Source of the DNA: Pseudomonas sp. FEN
GTDB lineage: Bacteria > Pseudomonadota > Gammaproteobacteria > Pseudomonadales > Pseudomonadaceae
Direction: 5' to 3'
Assembly (NCBI RefSeq): GCF_904067045.1
Contig: NZ_CAJFDC010000033.1
Location: 62,001-126,000 of the forward strand
DNA: 64,000 bases
The translations under genes and the position numbers were made by a program. Position 1 is the stretch's first letter; each line of letters begins with the position of its first letter. Positions 8,974 to 17,301 of the stretch are shown here, piece after piece. The notes under the pieces are model-generated. The model made no database searches and was not told where the DNA came from. It saw only the letters and a list, made by a program, of their open reading frames with translations.

Positions 8974-10218
8974 ATGTTCAGACCGTTATCGATTTTCATC
9001 GGCACGCGCTATACCCGCGCCAAGCGCCGCAACCGTTTTGTCTCTTTTATCTCGATGACCTCGATGATCGGCCTCGCCCTGGGCGTGCTGGCGATGATCG
9101 TGGTGCTGTCGGTGATGAACGGCTTCCAGAAGGAAATGAGTTCGCGGATCCTCGGCATGGTGCCCCACGCCACCATCGTCGGGGTCAAGCCCATCGACGA
9201 CTGGCAACCGGTGGCCGCCGCGGCGCTGAAGAACCCCGAAGTGACGGCGGCGGTGCCCTTTACCGAAATGGACGGCATGCTTTCCTACAAGGGCTCGATG
9301 CAGCCGATCCAGATCAGCGGTGTCGATCCGGCCCAGGAAGGCAAGGTGTCGATTGTCGCCCAGCATATTGTCCAGGGCCGTCTGGAAGATCTGAAACCGG
9401 GTGAGTTCGGGGTGGTGATCGGTGAGATCACCGCGCGGCGCTTTCGCGTGAATGTCGGCGACAAGCTGACCCTGATCGTCCCGGAACTCAGCTCCGAGCC
9501 GGGCGGGATCACGCCGCGCATGCAGCGCCTGAACGTGGTCGGGGTGTTCAAGGTCGGCGCGGAGCTGGATGGCTCGATGGCGCTGATCCATATGAGCGAC
9601 GCGGCGGATATCCAGCACTGGCAGCCGAACCAGGTGCAGAGCGTGCGGCTGGCGGTGAAGGACCTGTATGCGGCGCCGCAGGTGTCCACGGACATTGCTT
9701 CGGGCCTGGGCGGCGGTTTCAAGGCCGATGACTGGACCCATACCCAGGGCAGCCTGTTCAGTGCCATGAAGATGGAAAAGACCATGATCGGCCTGTTGTT
9801 GCTGATGATCGTCGCGGTGGCGGCATTCAACATCATCGCGACCCTGATCATGGTGGTGAATGACAAGGGCGCGGACATCGCGATCCTGCGCACCATTGGT
9901 GCCACGCCACGGCAGATCATGGCGATCTTCATGGTTCAGGGCACGGTGATCGGGATAGTCGGGACCCTGATCGGTGGTGTGCTGGGGGTGATCGCGGCGT
10001 TGAATGTCAGCCAGATAGTGGGCTGGATCGAGCGGGTCAGCGGGCAGCATATCTTCAGTTCCGACGTGTATTTCGTCAGTAACCTGCCGTCGCAGTTGCA
10101 GGGTGGGGATGTGCTGTTGATCTGTTCGGCCGGGTTTGTCCTGAGTTTCCTGGCGACGCTGTATCCGGCGTATCGGGCGGCGAAGATCGAGCCGGCGCAT
10201 GCCTTGCGTTATTCGTAA
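8974..10218 (+). CDS. lolE: Lipoprotein-releasing ABC transporter permease LolE
   Basis: A 414-residue permease paralogous to the product at 6963-8213 and the second half of the LolCDE membrane channel. Both begin MFRPL and share IGTRYTRAKRRN and VLSVMNGF almost unchanged; they diverge mainly in the periplasmic domain (residues about 50-260), which contacts the lipoprotein or LolA. The C-terminal FtsX-like module is intact (MIGLLLLMIVAVAAFNIIA, ILRTIGATPRQIMAIFMVQG). The frame is open from 8938, but the ATG at 8974 aligns with LolC and is preferred. A REP-type palindromic element follows the stop codon directly. Confidence 0.94.
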   Translation: MFRPLSIFIGTRYTRAKRRNRFVSFISMTSMIGLALGVLAMIVVLSVMNGFQKEMSSRILGMVPHATIVGVKPIDDWQPVAAAALKNPEVTAAVPFTEMDGMLSYKGSMQPIQISGVDPAQEGKVSIVAQHIVQGRLEDLKPGEFGVVIGEITARRFRVNVGDKLTLIVPELSSEPGGITPRMQRLNVVGVFKVGAELDGSMALIHMSDAADIQHWQPNQVQSVRLAVKDLYAAPQVSTDIASGLGGGFKADDWTHTQGSLFSAMKMEKTMIGLLLLMIVAVAAFNIIATLIMVVNDKGADIAILRTIGATPRQIMAIFMVQGTVIGIVGTLIGGVLGVIAALNVSQIVGWIERVSGQHIFSSDVYFVSNLPSQLQGGDVLLICSAGFVLSFLATLYPAYRAAKIEPAHALRYS

Positions 10219-10232
10219 TCCGGGATGGCGCC

Positions 10233-10365
10233 TGTGGCGAGCGGGCTTGCCCGCGCTGGGCCGCGAAGCGGCCCCAAAACCGGCGAATCCGCTGCATCAG
10301 GTAGACCGAGGTAGCCGGGTTTGCGACTGCTTCGCAGTCGAACCCGGGCAAGCCCGCTCGCCACA
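10233..10365. repeat. REPIN-like palindromic repeat, copy 1
   Basis: An imperfect inverted repeat of about 133 bases. It starts with TGTGGCGAGCGGGCTTGCCC and ends with the exact complement of that arm; the inner arms are GCGAAGCGGCCCC and GCGACTGCTTCGCAGTCG. Two more copies of the same design lie at 14036-14168 and 60984-61114. It sits between the lolE stop and the end of copS, where both genes converge. Known Pseudomonas REP doublets of this kind can limit transcription or stabilise mRNA 3' ends; either role here is inference. Confidence 0.9.
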
Positions 10366-10377
10366 AAGGGTGTTGTG

Positions 10378-11739
10378 TCAGTGAGAGGTGGGTAGGTCAA
10401 TCACGAACCGCGTCCAACCATTCTCTGATTCACAACGAATCCGCCCGCCATGGGCACGAACGATCGACTGGGTAATCGCCAGCCCCAACCCCGCATGTTC
10501 ACTGCTGCCTTCACGGCGAGCCGGATCGGCCCGATAGAAACGGTTGAACAGCTGTGGCAACAAGCCCGGCGCAATGCCTTCCCCGGTATTCTCGACGCTG
10601 ACCCGCAAGCCCCGCGGCAGGCTTTCCAGCTTTACCGCTATCTCTCCGTCTTCAGGCGTGAAGCGCAAGGCATTGTCCAGCAGGTTGGACAGCGCCCGAC
10701 GCAGCATGCCGCGATCACCCGCCAGGCTCGCCTTGCCTTCGCGCTTGAGTCGCACTCGATTCTCTTCGGCCAGCGGCGTGAAGAAATCCAGCAGGGCGTC
10801 CACTTCATCGGCCAGCTCAAGCGCTTCGCGGCGGGGTGTCAGCAGACCATGGTCGGCCTTGGCCAGGTACAGCATGTCGTTGACCAGTTGCGCCATCCAT
10901 TGCAGTTCCTCGAGGTTGCTGTGCAGGGTTTCGCGGTAGTCCTCCAGGGTCCGAGGCCGGGTCAGGGTGACCTGGGTATGGGTCAGCAGGTTCGACAGCG
11001 GTGTACGCAGTTCATGGGCGATATCGGCGGAGAAGGCCGAGAGCCGCTGGAAGGAGTCGTCCAGGCGCGCGAGCATGGCATTGAACGACTGCGCCAGTTC
11101 GGCCAGCTCCGGCGGCATCTGTTCCTCGGGCAGGCGCTGGGTCAGCGAACTGGCCGAGACACCGGCGGCGATTTCGCTCATGCGCCGCAAGGGACGCAGG
11201 CCGCTGCGCGCGGCCCAGGCACCCAGCAGGGCGGTGGCCAGGGCCGAAAGACCGACCGTCAGCCAGATCAGGTGTTGCATGCGTTGCAGGAAGTGCTGGT
11301 GGTGGGTGATGTCGAGGATCAGGGTCAGTTGCGGCGAGTCGGCCTTGCTCGGGTTCAGCGAAGCATTGAAGACCCGGTAGGCAGTGCCTCCGATCCGCAG
11401 GCTGGTAAGTCCGGCTTGCGTCGGCAAGTCGTCGGGCAGCGCCCCCGGGGCGCTGAACCAGTGTCGGCCATCGGCGCCACTGACACGCAGGGCGAGCTCG
11501 GGGCTCAGCTTGATTTCGGCTTGCAGTCGAGCACTGCGCTGTTGGAAGTCCGCGCGGCTCTCGACCCCCTCCAGGCTGTTACGCAGCGCTCCCAGGCGGG
11601 CGTCGAGCAGTTGCTGGTCGAGTTCGATGAAGTGCGATTCGCTGGCGCGATTGAACAGTACCCCCGCGGTCAACGACACCACGGCGGTGCAGGCGGCGAA
11701 CAGCAGGGCCAGGCGGCTGCCCAGGGACAGGCGGCGCAT
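10378..11739 (-). CDS. copS: Heavy-metal sensor histidine kinase (CopS)
   Basis: A 453-residue inner membrane histidine kinase that senses periplasmic copper and phosphorylates CopR. One N-terminal helix (LALLFAACTAVVSLTAGVLF) and a second near residues 165-185 enclose a periplasmic sensor domain of about 130 residues. A HAMP region follows (RPLRRMSEIAAGVSASSL). The phospho-acceptor box is FSADIAHELRTPLSNLLTH, the N-box SNLLDNALRFTPE, and the G-box AGLGLAITQSIVRAHGG. The start codon shares one base with the copR stop (TGATG), so the pair is co-translated. The divergent cupredoxin gene and the CopR-box match between them support copper as the signal. Confidence 0.92.
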   Translation of the reverse strand: MRRLSLGSRLALLFAACTAVVSLTAGVLFNRASESHFIELDQQLLDARLGALRNSLEGVESRADFQQRSARLQAEIKLSPELALRVSGADGRHWFSAPGALPDDLPTQAGLTSLRIGGTAYRVFNASLNPSKADSPQLTLILDITHHQHFLQRMQHLIWLTVGLSALATALLGAWAARSGLRPLRRMSEIAAGVSASSLTQRLPEEQMPPELAELAQSFNAMLARLDDSFQRLSAFSADIAHELRTPLSNLLTHTQVTLTRPRTLEDYRETLHSNLEELQWMAQLVNDMLYLAKADHGLLTPRREALELADEVDALLDFFTPLAEENRVRLKREGKASLAGDRGMLRRALSNLLDNALRFTPEDGEIAVKLESLPRGLRVSVENTGEGIAPGLLPQLFNRFYRADPARREGSSEHAGLGLAITQSIVRAHGGRIRCESENGWTRFVIDLPTSH

Positions 11740-12419
11740 CAGGCGTTACGCTCTTCGAGCACATAACCCATGCCGCGCACGGTGTGGATCAGCTTGTGGG
11801 GGTGGCCATCGTCGATTTTCAGGCGCAGGCGGCGGATTGCCACTTCGATGACGTTGGTATCGCTGTCGAAATTCATGTCCCAGACCTGGGACGCGATCAG
11901 GGACTTGGGCAAGACCTCGCCCTGGCGGCGCAGGAGCATTTCCAGCAGGGCGAACTCCTTGGCGGTCAGGTCGATGCGCTGTCCGGCCCGCTCGACCCGA
12001 CGACGAATCAGGTCCAGACGCAGGTCGGCCAGTTGCAGGCTGGTTTCCTGGCTGGCCGCGCTGCCCCGGCGCAACAGGCTGCGGACCCGGGCCAGCAGCT
12101 CGGAAAAGGCGAAAGGCTTGACCAGGTAGTCGTCGGCGCCCAGTTCCAGGCCATGGACCCGGTCTTCCACGGCGTCGCGGGCGGTCAGGAACAACACGGG
12201 AATGTCCAGGCCGGCGCCGCGCACCGCTTGCAGTATCTGCCAGCCATCGCGACCGGGCAGCATGACATCGAGGATCAGCAGCGCGTAGTCGCCGGTCAGG
12301 GCCAGGTGCTGGCCGGTGATGCCGTCGGCTACCAGTTCGGTGTTGAAGCCGGCCTCGCTCAGGCCCTGGCGCAGGTATTGGCCGGTTTTCGGTTGGTCTT
12401 CGACGATCAGCAGTTTCAT
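11739..12419 (-). CDS. copR: Copper response regulator (CopR/CusR family)
   Basis: A 226-residue OmpR-family response regulator. The receiver domain fills residues 1-115, with the phospho-accepting Asp in LLILDVMLPGRDGWQIL and the conserved Lys in DDYLVKPFAFSELLAR. The winged-helix DNA-binding domain occupies about 125-223 and has RRVERAGQRIDLTAKEFALL and SDTNVIEVAIRRLRLKID. It is the first gene of a two-gene operon with copS. A sequence matching the CopR box lies 64 bases upstream of its start and can serve both this operon and the divergent cupredoxin gene, implying autoregulation. Confidence 0.95.
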   Translation of the reverse strand: MKLLIVEDQPKTGQYLRQGLSEAGFNTELVADGITGQHLALTGDYALLILDVMLPGRDGWQILQAVRGAGLDIPVLFLTARDAVEDRVHGLELGADDYLVKPFAFSELLARVRSLLRRGSAASQETSLQLADLRLDLIRRRVERAGQRIDLTAKEFALLEMLLRRQGEVLPKSLIASQVWDMNFDSDTNVIEVAIRRLRLKIDDGHPHKLIHTVRGMGYVLEERNA

Positions 12420-12482
12420 GGGCGACTCATGGCAAATGGAACCGGCGTGTTATACCGCGCGCTCGATGGGTGGGGGCCAAGC

Positions 12483-12497
12483 TGACAAAGTTGTAAT
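12483..12497. promoter_or_regulatory. CopR box, TGACA-N5-GTAAT
   Basis: The 15 bases read TGACAAAGTTGTAAT, an exact match to the TGACA-N5-GTAAT form that I recall for the Pseudomonas CopR site. It is the only such match I noticed in the space between the divergent copR and cupredoxin genes, 64 bases before copR and 78 bases before the cupredoxin start. That position fits activation of both. Confidence 0.75.
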
Positions 12498-12575
12498 CTG
12501 CAGGTCAGCTCAATGCCAGCGACCGGACGCTACAGTTTCACACAATCCGCAGCCCATCGAAGTTGGAGTGTGACT

Positions 12576-13106
12576 ATGTTTTTGCGTAACAGCCTGCTGT
12601 TTGCCGGCTTGCTGGTCCTGAGTTTTCCTGTCTGGGCCTCGTCCGCGGGCGGCTACGACTTCGGCCAGCCGGCGCCGGCGAGCAAGGCTACCCGTACGGT
12701 TGAGGTGAACATGAGCGACATTGCCTTCAGCACCAAGGAGCTGGATGTGAAGGCTGGTGAAACCGTGCGTTTCGTGCTGATCAATAAAGGCCATTTGCTG
12801 CATGAATTCAACCTGGGGCACGCGGCGGCGCATGCCGAGCATCAACAGGAGATGCTCAAGATGCAGCAGAGCGGCCAGTTGACGGCTACTGGCATGAAGA
12901 TGGCCGATATGAATATGGCCGGCATGGACCATGCGTCCATGGGGCATGAGATGAAGCACGACGATCCCAATAGTGTGCTGGTGGAACCGGGCAAGACCGC
13001 TGAATTGACCTGGACCTTCAGCCAGGCCAAGAACCTGCAGTTTGCTTGCAATATTCCCGGGCACTACCAGGCGGGCATGGTCGGGACGTTGAAGATCGAG
13101 GACTGA
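12576..13106 (+). CDS. Periplasmic copper-binding cupredoxin (plastocyanin/azurin-like)
   Basis: A 176-residue exported protein with a plastocyanin-like fold, probably binding copper in the periplasm as part of copper resistance. The signal peptide is FLRNSLLFAGLLVLSFPVWA with cleavage near ASS. The cupredoxin body runs from about residue 38 (VEVNMSDIAFSTKELDVKAG) to the end. The copper ligands appear as His in LLHEFNLGH and a Cys-His-Met set in FACNIPGHYQAGM. Between them is a Met/His-rich insert (residues 87-150, e.g. MADMNMAGMDHASMGHEM) that could bind Cu(I). I chose the ATG at 12576, preceded by TTGGAG. It is divergent from copRS, the same arrangement I recall for PA2807 beside copRS in P. 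aeruginosa. Confidence 0.92.
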   Translation: MFLRNSLLFAGLLVLSFPVWASSAGGYDFGQPAPASKATRTVEVNMSDIAFSTKELDVKAGETVRFVLINKGHLLHEFNLGHAAAHAEHQQEMLKMQQSGQLTATGMKMADMNMAGMDHASMGHEMKHDDPNSVLVEPGKTAELTWTFSQAKNLQFACNIPGHYQAGMVGTLKIED

Positions 13107-13190
13107 ATTGGCCAGAGCCGGGTCGAGGGCTTTCGTGCGCGTGGGTGATTTGCGATAGACTGGTGGCGTTTATTCAGTCAGGTTTTTGTC

Positions 13191-14021
13191 ATGCATCCCG
13201 CCGCCGAACACTCGCCACTGGGCAAGTCCAGTGAATACATCGCCACCTACACGCCATCTTTGTTGTTCCCGATTCCCCGGGCGACCAAATGGGCCGAGCT
13301 GGGCCTGAGCGCCGAGACCTTGCCGTATGTCGGCGTGGATTTCTGGAACTGCTTCGAGTTGTCCTGGCTGTTGCCGTCCGGCAAGCCGGTGGTGGCGATC
13401 GGCGAGTTCAGCATCCCGGCGGATTCGCCGAATATCATCGAATCCAAATCCTTCAAGCTGTACCTCAATTCCCTGAACCAGACGCCGTTCGTCGATATCG
13501 CCAGCCTGGAAGCGGTGCTGCGTGCCGATCTGTCGGCGGCCGCTGGAAAACCGGTGGGCGTGCGGGTTCGCCGATTGAGCGAGGTGCAGGCCGAGGGAGT
13601 GGTCGCCTTGCCGGGTGTGTGCATCGACGACCTGGAGATCAGTGTCAGTGACTATGCCCATCCACGTCCGGAACTGCTGCGTTGCGATGAGTCGCGGGTG
13701 GTTGAGGAGGCGTTGCACAGCCATTTGCTCAAGTCCAATTGTCCAGTGACCAGTCAGCCGGACTGGGGCAGTGTGGTCGTGGAGTATCGCGGTGCGGCGC
13801 TGGATCACGCGAGCCTGCTGGCTTACCTGGTGAGCTTTCGTCAGCACTCGGACTTCCACGAGCAATGCGTGGAGCGGATCTTCCTTGACCTGCAGCGCTT
13901 GCTGAAGCCGGAGAAGTTGACCGTGTATGCGCGTTATGTGCGGCGGGGCGGGTTGGACATCAATCCATATCGCAGTACTGAGAAGGTCGCATTTCAGAAC
14001 CTGCGGTTGGTGCGCCAGTAA
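13191..14021 (+). CDS. queF: NADPH-dependent 7-cyano-7-deazaguanine reductase QueF
   Basis: A 276-residue enzyme that reduces preQ0 to preQ1 in queuosine synthesis for tRNA wobble modification. It is the long, two-T-fold form found in gamma-proteobacteria. The QueF motif is present as ESKSFKLYLNSLNQT (substrate and NADPH binding). The active-site Cys that forms a thioimide with preQ0 lies in LLKSNCPVTSQPDWG, and the conserved C-terminal part has FHEQCVERIFLDL. It stands alone between the cupredoxin gene and the end of acnB, followed by a REP element and a terminator shared with acnB. The start at ATG 13191 gives MHPAAEHSPLGKSSEY, typical of the family. Confidence 0.97.
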   Translation: MHPAAEHSPLGKSSEYIATYTPSLLFPIPRATKWAELGLSAETLPYVGVDFWNCFELSWLLPSGKPVVAIGEFSIPADSPNIIESKSFKLYLNSLNQTPFVDIASLEAVLRADLSAAAGKPVGVRVRRLSEVQAEGVVALPGVCIDDLEISVSDYAHPRPELLRCDESRVVEEALHSHLLKSNCPVTSQPDWGSVVVEYRGAALDHASLLAYLVSFRQHSDFHEQCVERIFLDLQRLLKPEKLTVYARYVRRGGLDINPYRSTEKVAFQNLRLVRQ

Positions 14022-14035
14022 GCGTACTTCTTACT

Positions 14036-14168
14036 TGTGGTGAGCGGGCTTGCCCGCGCTGGGTCGCGAAGCGGCCCTGAAACCGGCAAGCTCGGTTTGT
14101 CAGGCAGATCAAGGATTCCGGTTTTGCGACTGCTGCGCAGTCGAGCGCGGGCAAGCCCGCTCGCCACA
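14036..14168. repeat. REPIN-like palindromic repeat, copy 2
   Basis: The same approximately 133-base design as 10233-10365: outer arms TGTGGTGAGCGGGCTTGCCC and its near-complement, inner arms GGTCGCGAAGCGGCCC and GCGACTGCTGCGCAGTCG. It follows the queF stop by 14 bases and precedes the acnB terminator. One base differs between the outer arms (T against C at the fifth position), a small sign of drift after copying. Confidence 0.9.
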
Positions 14169-14199
14169 TTGAGCGGCTCGCTGAGGTGACAGCAGGCAT

Positions 14200-14229
14200 A
14201 AAAAAGCCCCGACAAGTCGGGGCTTTTTC
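14200..14229. terminator. Intrinsic terminator of acnB (also usable by queF)
   Basis: The stem AAGCCCCGAC, loop AAGT and return CGGGGCTTTTT form a GC-rich hairpin flanked by A-run and T-run, so it can end transcription in both directions. It lies 15 bases after the acnB stop codon. Confidence 0.85.
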
Positions 14230-14244
14230 TATTGCGCGTACAGC

Positions 14245-16845
14245 TTAGGCTTGAACGACCGGGATATTGGCGTTCGCCGCGGCTTCACGGAACTCGGCGA
14301 TCTGGTCGAAGCTCAGGTAGCGATACACGTCCGCTGCCATGCTGTCGATCTTGCCGGCGTATTCCATGTATTCCTCGACGGTCGGCAGGCGACCCAGGAT
14401 CGAAGCCACGGACGCCAGCTCGGCCGAAGCCAGGTAGACGTTCGCGCCGTCGCCCAGACGGTTCGGGAAGTTACGGGTCGAAGTCGAAACCACGGTGGAG
14501 TTCGGTTCTACCCGTGCCTGGTTACCCATGCACAGCGAGCAGCCCGGCATTTCCATGCGCGCGCCAGCCTTGCCGTAGATGCCGTAGTAGCCTTCTTCGG
14601 TCAGCTGGTGAGCGTCCATCTTGGTCGGCGGCGACAGCCACAGACGGGTTGGCAGCTGACCCTTGACCTGCTCCAGCAACTTGCCCGCGGCGCGGAAGTG
14701 GCCGATGTTGGTCATGCAGGAGCCGATGAACACTTCGTCGATCTTCTCGCCGGCAACGCTGGAGAGCAGACGGGCGTCGTCCGGGTCGTTCGGTGCGCAG
14801 AGTACAGGCTCCTTGACGTCGGCCAGGTCGATTTCGATGACTTCGGCGTACTCGGCGTCCTTGTCGGCTTCCAGCAGCTCAGGGTTGGCCACCCAGGCTT
14901 CCATCGCCTGGGCACGACGCTCCAGGGTGCGGGCATCGCCGTAGCCTTCGCCGATCATCCAGCGCAGCAGGGTGATGTTCGACTTCAGGTATTCGGCGAT
15001 CGACTCTTTCGACAGTTTGATGGTGCAACCGGCGGCGGAACGTTCGGCCGAGGCGTCGGACAGTTCGAAAGCCTGTTCGACGGTCAGGGTTTCCAGGCCT
15101 TCGATTTCCAGGATGCGGCCGGAGAAGGCGTTTTTCTTGCCTTTCTTCTCGACGGTCAGCAGGCCTTTCTGGATGGCGTAGTAAGGGATGGCATGAACCA
15201 GGTCACGCAGGGTGACGCCAGGTTGCAGCTTGCCCTTGAAACGCACCAGGATCGATTCCGGCATGTCCAGTGGCATCACGCCAGTGGCGGCGGCGAAGGC
15301 CACCAGGCCGGAACCGGCCGGGAACGAGATACCGATCGGGAAACGGGTGTGGGAGTCACCACCGGTGCCGACAGTGTCCGGCAGCAGCATGCGGTTCAGC
15401 CAGCTGTGGATGATGCCGTCGCCTGGACGCAGGGAAACACCGCCACGGGTCATGATGAAGTCGGGCAGGGTGTGGTGCGTGGTGACGTCGATCGGCTTCG
15501 GATAAGCCGCGGTGTGGCAGAACGACTGCATGACCAGGTCGGTGGAGAAGCCCAGGCAGGCCAGGTCTTTCAACTCGTCGCGGGTCATCGGGCCAGTGGT
15601 GTCCTGGGAACCGACGGTGGTCATCTTCGGCTCGCAGTAGGTGCCAGGACGAACGCCTTTCACGCCGCAGGCCTTGCCGACCATTTTCTGCGCCAGGGTG
15701 TAACCCTTGGTGCTCTCGGCCGGAGCTTCCGGCAGCTTGAACAGGTTCGAAGGTGGCAGGCCCAGTTCGGTACGGGCCTTCTCGGTCAGGCCGCGGCCGA
15801 TGATCAGCGGGATACGACCGCCGGCACGGACTTCGTCGAGCAGGACCGGGGTCTTCATTTCGAAGGTGGCCAGGACTTCATCGCTGTTGTGCTTGGTGAC
15901 TTTGCCAGCATGCGGGTACAGGTCGATCACGTCGCCCATGTTCATGTTGGAAACGTCGAACTCGATCGGCAGTGCGCCAGCATCTTCCATGGTGTTGTAG
16001 AAGATCGGGGCAATCTTGCTGCCGAAGCAGAAGCCGCCGGCACGCTTGTTCGGTACGTAAGGGACGTCGTCGCCGAAGAACCACAGGACCGAGTTGGTTG
16101 CCGATTTACGCGACGAACCGGTACCGACCACGTCGCCGACATAGGCGATCGGGAAGCCGTCGTTGCGCATCTGCTCGATCTGTTTCATCGGGCCGATGGC
16201 GCCTTGCTGGTCAGGCACGATGCCGTCGCGGGCCATTTTCAGCATGGCCAGGGCGTGCAGCGGGATATCAGGACGCGACCAGGCATCCGGGGCCGGGGAC
16301 AGGTCGTCGGTGTTGGTTTCGCCAGTGACCTTGAACACCCGCAGGCTGATCTTGTCGGCCAGTACCGGGCGGTTCTTGAACCACTCGCCGTCGGCCCAGG
16401 ACTGGATCACTTCCTTGGCGTGAACGTTGCCGCTCTTGGCTTTTTCCGCGACGTCGTGGAAAGCATCGAACATCAACAGGGTGTGCTTGAGTTGCGCGGC
16501 GGCAACGGCTGCCAGCTCGGCGCTGTCCAGCAGTTCGACCAGGGTCACGATGTTGTAGCCGCCCTGCATGGTGCCGAGCAGTTCTACCGCGCGCTTCTTG
16601 TCGATCAGGGGGGATTTGACTTCACCCTTGGCCAGGGCGGAAAGGAAACCGGCCTTGACGTAGGCCGCTTCGTCCACTCCAGGTGGAACGCGGTTGGTGA
16701 TCAAGTCAACGAGGAAAGCTTCTTCGCCAGCCGGGGGATTCTTCAGCAGCTCGACCAGGCCTGCGGTTTGTTCGGCGTTAAGCGGCTGGGGCACGATACC
16801 CAGTGCTGCACGCTCTTCGATATGTTTGCGGTAGGCTTCAAGCAC
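14245..16845 (-). CDS. acnB: Aconitate hydratase B (bifunctional with 2-methylisocitrate dehydratase)
   Basis: An 866-residue [4Fe-4S] enzyme of the citric acid cycle that interconverts citrate and isocitrate; AcnB also acts on 2-methylisocitrate. The N-terminal HEAT-like domain (LEAYRKHIEERAALGIVPQP) precedes the swivelling domain, the order that distinguishes AcnB from AcnA. Cluster ligands are visible as FIGSCMTNIGHFRAAGK and MPGCSLCMGNQARVEPN. The frame is open to 16914, but family length and a GAGGG ribosome site point to a GTG start at 16845. The upstream 456 bases hold no gene but a hairpin-rich element. Iron-dependent control of its mRNA is known in bacteria but cannot be shown here. 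Confidence 0.97.
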   Translation of the reverse strand: MLEAYRKHIEERAALGIVPQPLNAEQTAGLVELLKNPPAGEEAFLVDLITNRVPPGVDEAAYVKAGFLSALAKGEVKSPLIDKKRAVELLGTMQGGYNIVTLVELLDSAELAAVAAAQLKHTLLMFDAFHDVAEKAKSGNVHAKEVIQSWADGEWFKNRPVLADKISLRVFKVTGETNTDDLSPAPDAWSRPDIPLHALAMLKMARDGIVPDQQGAIGPMKQIEQMRNDGFPIAYVGDVVGTGSSRKSATNSVLWFFGDDVPYVPNKRAGGFCFGSKIAPIFYNTMEDAGALPIEFDVSNMNMGDVIDLYPHAGKVTKHNSDEVLATFEMKTPVLLDEVRAGGRIPLIIGRGLTEKARTELGLPPSNLFKLPEAPAESTKGYTLAQKMVGKACGVKGVRPGTYCEPKMTTVGSQDTTGPMTRDELKDLACLGFSTDLVMQSFCHTAAYPKPIDVTTHHTLPDFIMTRGGVSLRPGDGIIHSWLNRMLLPDTVGTGGDSHTRFPIGISFPAGSGLVAFAAATGVMPLDMPESILVRFKGKLQPGVTLRDLVHAIPYYAIQKGLLTVEKKGKKNAFSGRILEIEGLETLTVEQAFELSDASAERSAAGCTIKLSKESIAEYLKSNITLLRWMIGEGYGDARTLERRAQAMEAWVANPELLEADKDAEYAEVIEIDLADVKEPVLCAPNDPDDARLLSSVAGEKIDEVFIGSCMTNIGHFRAAGKLLEQVKGQLPTRLWLSPPTKMDAHQLTEEGYYGIYGKAGARMEMPGCSLCMGNQARVEPNSTVVSTSTRNFPNRLGDGANVYLASAELASVASILGRLPTVEEYMEYAGKIDSMAADVYRYLSFDQIAEFREAAANANIPVVQA

Positions 16846-16966
16846 AGTTATTACCCTCATCAGTGGTCCCAAATGGGTGTCCGGGACGCTCATCCAGAAA
16901 TGCACGGCACTCATGCGCTGCGGGGCTTTTTGAGCCGCTTAGCCAGAGTTTCCACGATTTCCAACA

Positions 16967-17153
16967 GAAGCTGTTTTCAAAGTTTTACGCCTGCGGAACG
17001 GGAGCTGATGAGGGTTGGCGCGGGGGCTTCCGGGCGGAAATTCCCGCGCCAACGCCGTTCTTTAGGATGAGGGCGATTTACGCCCGAAGGGTGAAGCGTC
17101 TTCGGACGTGATTTCACCCTGCACTGTGCTCGTGACGCTTTGAAAACAGCTTC
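16967..17153. repeat. Hairpin-rich element with 16-bp terminal inverted repeats
   Basis: The gap between acnB and the DUF1289 gene (16846-17301) holds no gene I can support. Inside it, GAAGCTGTTTTCAAAG at 16967-16982 is exactly inverted at 17138-17153. Between these arms are at least three further palindromes: GTTGGCGCGGG/CCCGCGCCAAC (17014-17053), GGGCG/CGCCC (17072-17086) and AGGGTGAA/TTCACCCT (17089-17120). CCAAC occurs just outside each end (16961-16965 and 17153-17157), possibly a target duplication although not perfectly abutting. The layout resembles a miniature inverted-repeat element or a composite structured leader; no open frame of useful size lies in it. Confidence 0.6.
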
Positions 17154-17301
17154 CAACGGACATTGGCGCCTAAAAAGGCAGGCCGATTCTACGGCATATT
17201 CCAAAGAAAGGTAAGTTAAGCCCGGCAGGTTCGGGGGTGACCCTTCTTAGACAAAGGGCTAACATGCGGGCCTGTTCTGCTTCCGCGCGTTTGCCCTGCC
17301 C

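Noticed and set aside
10225..10375. REP repeats as a CRISPR array.
   Set aside because: The repeats are palindromic doublets in single copies far apart, not short direct repeats with spacers, and no cas gene is present.
14251..17070. A very long open frame (939 codons) on the plus strand opposite acnB.
   Set aside because: Its composition is rich in His, Gln, Arg and Gly with no family match. Long antisense frames are expected in this G+C-rich codon pattern, and acnB itself is unmistakable.
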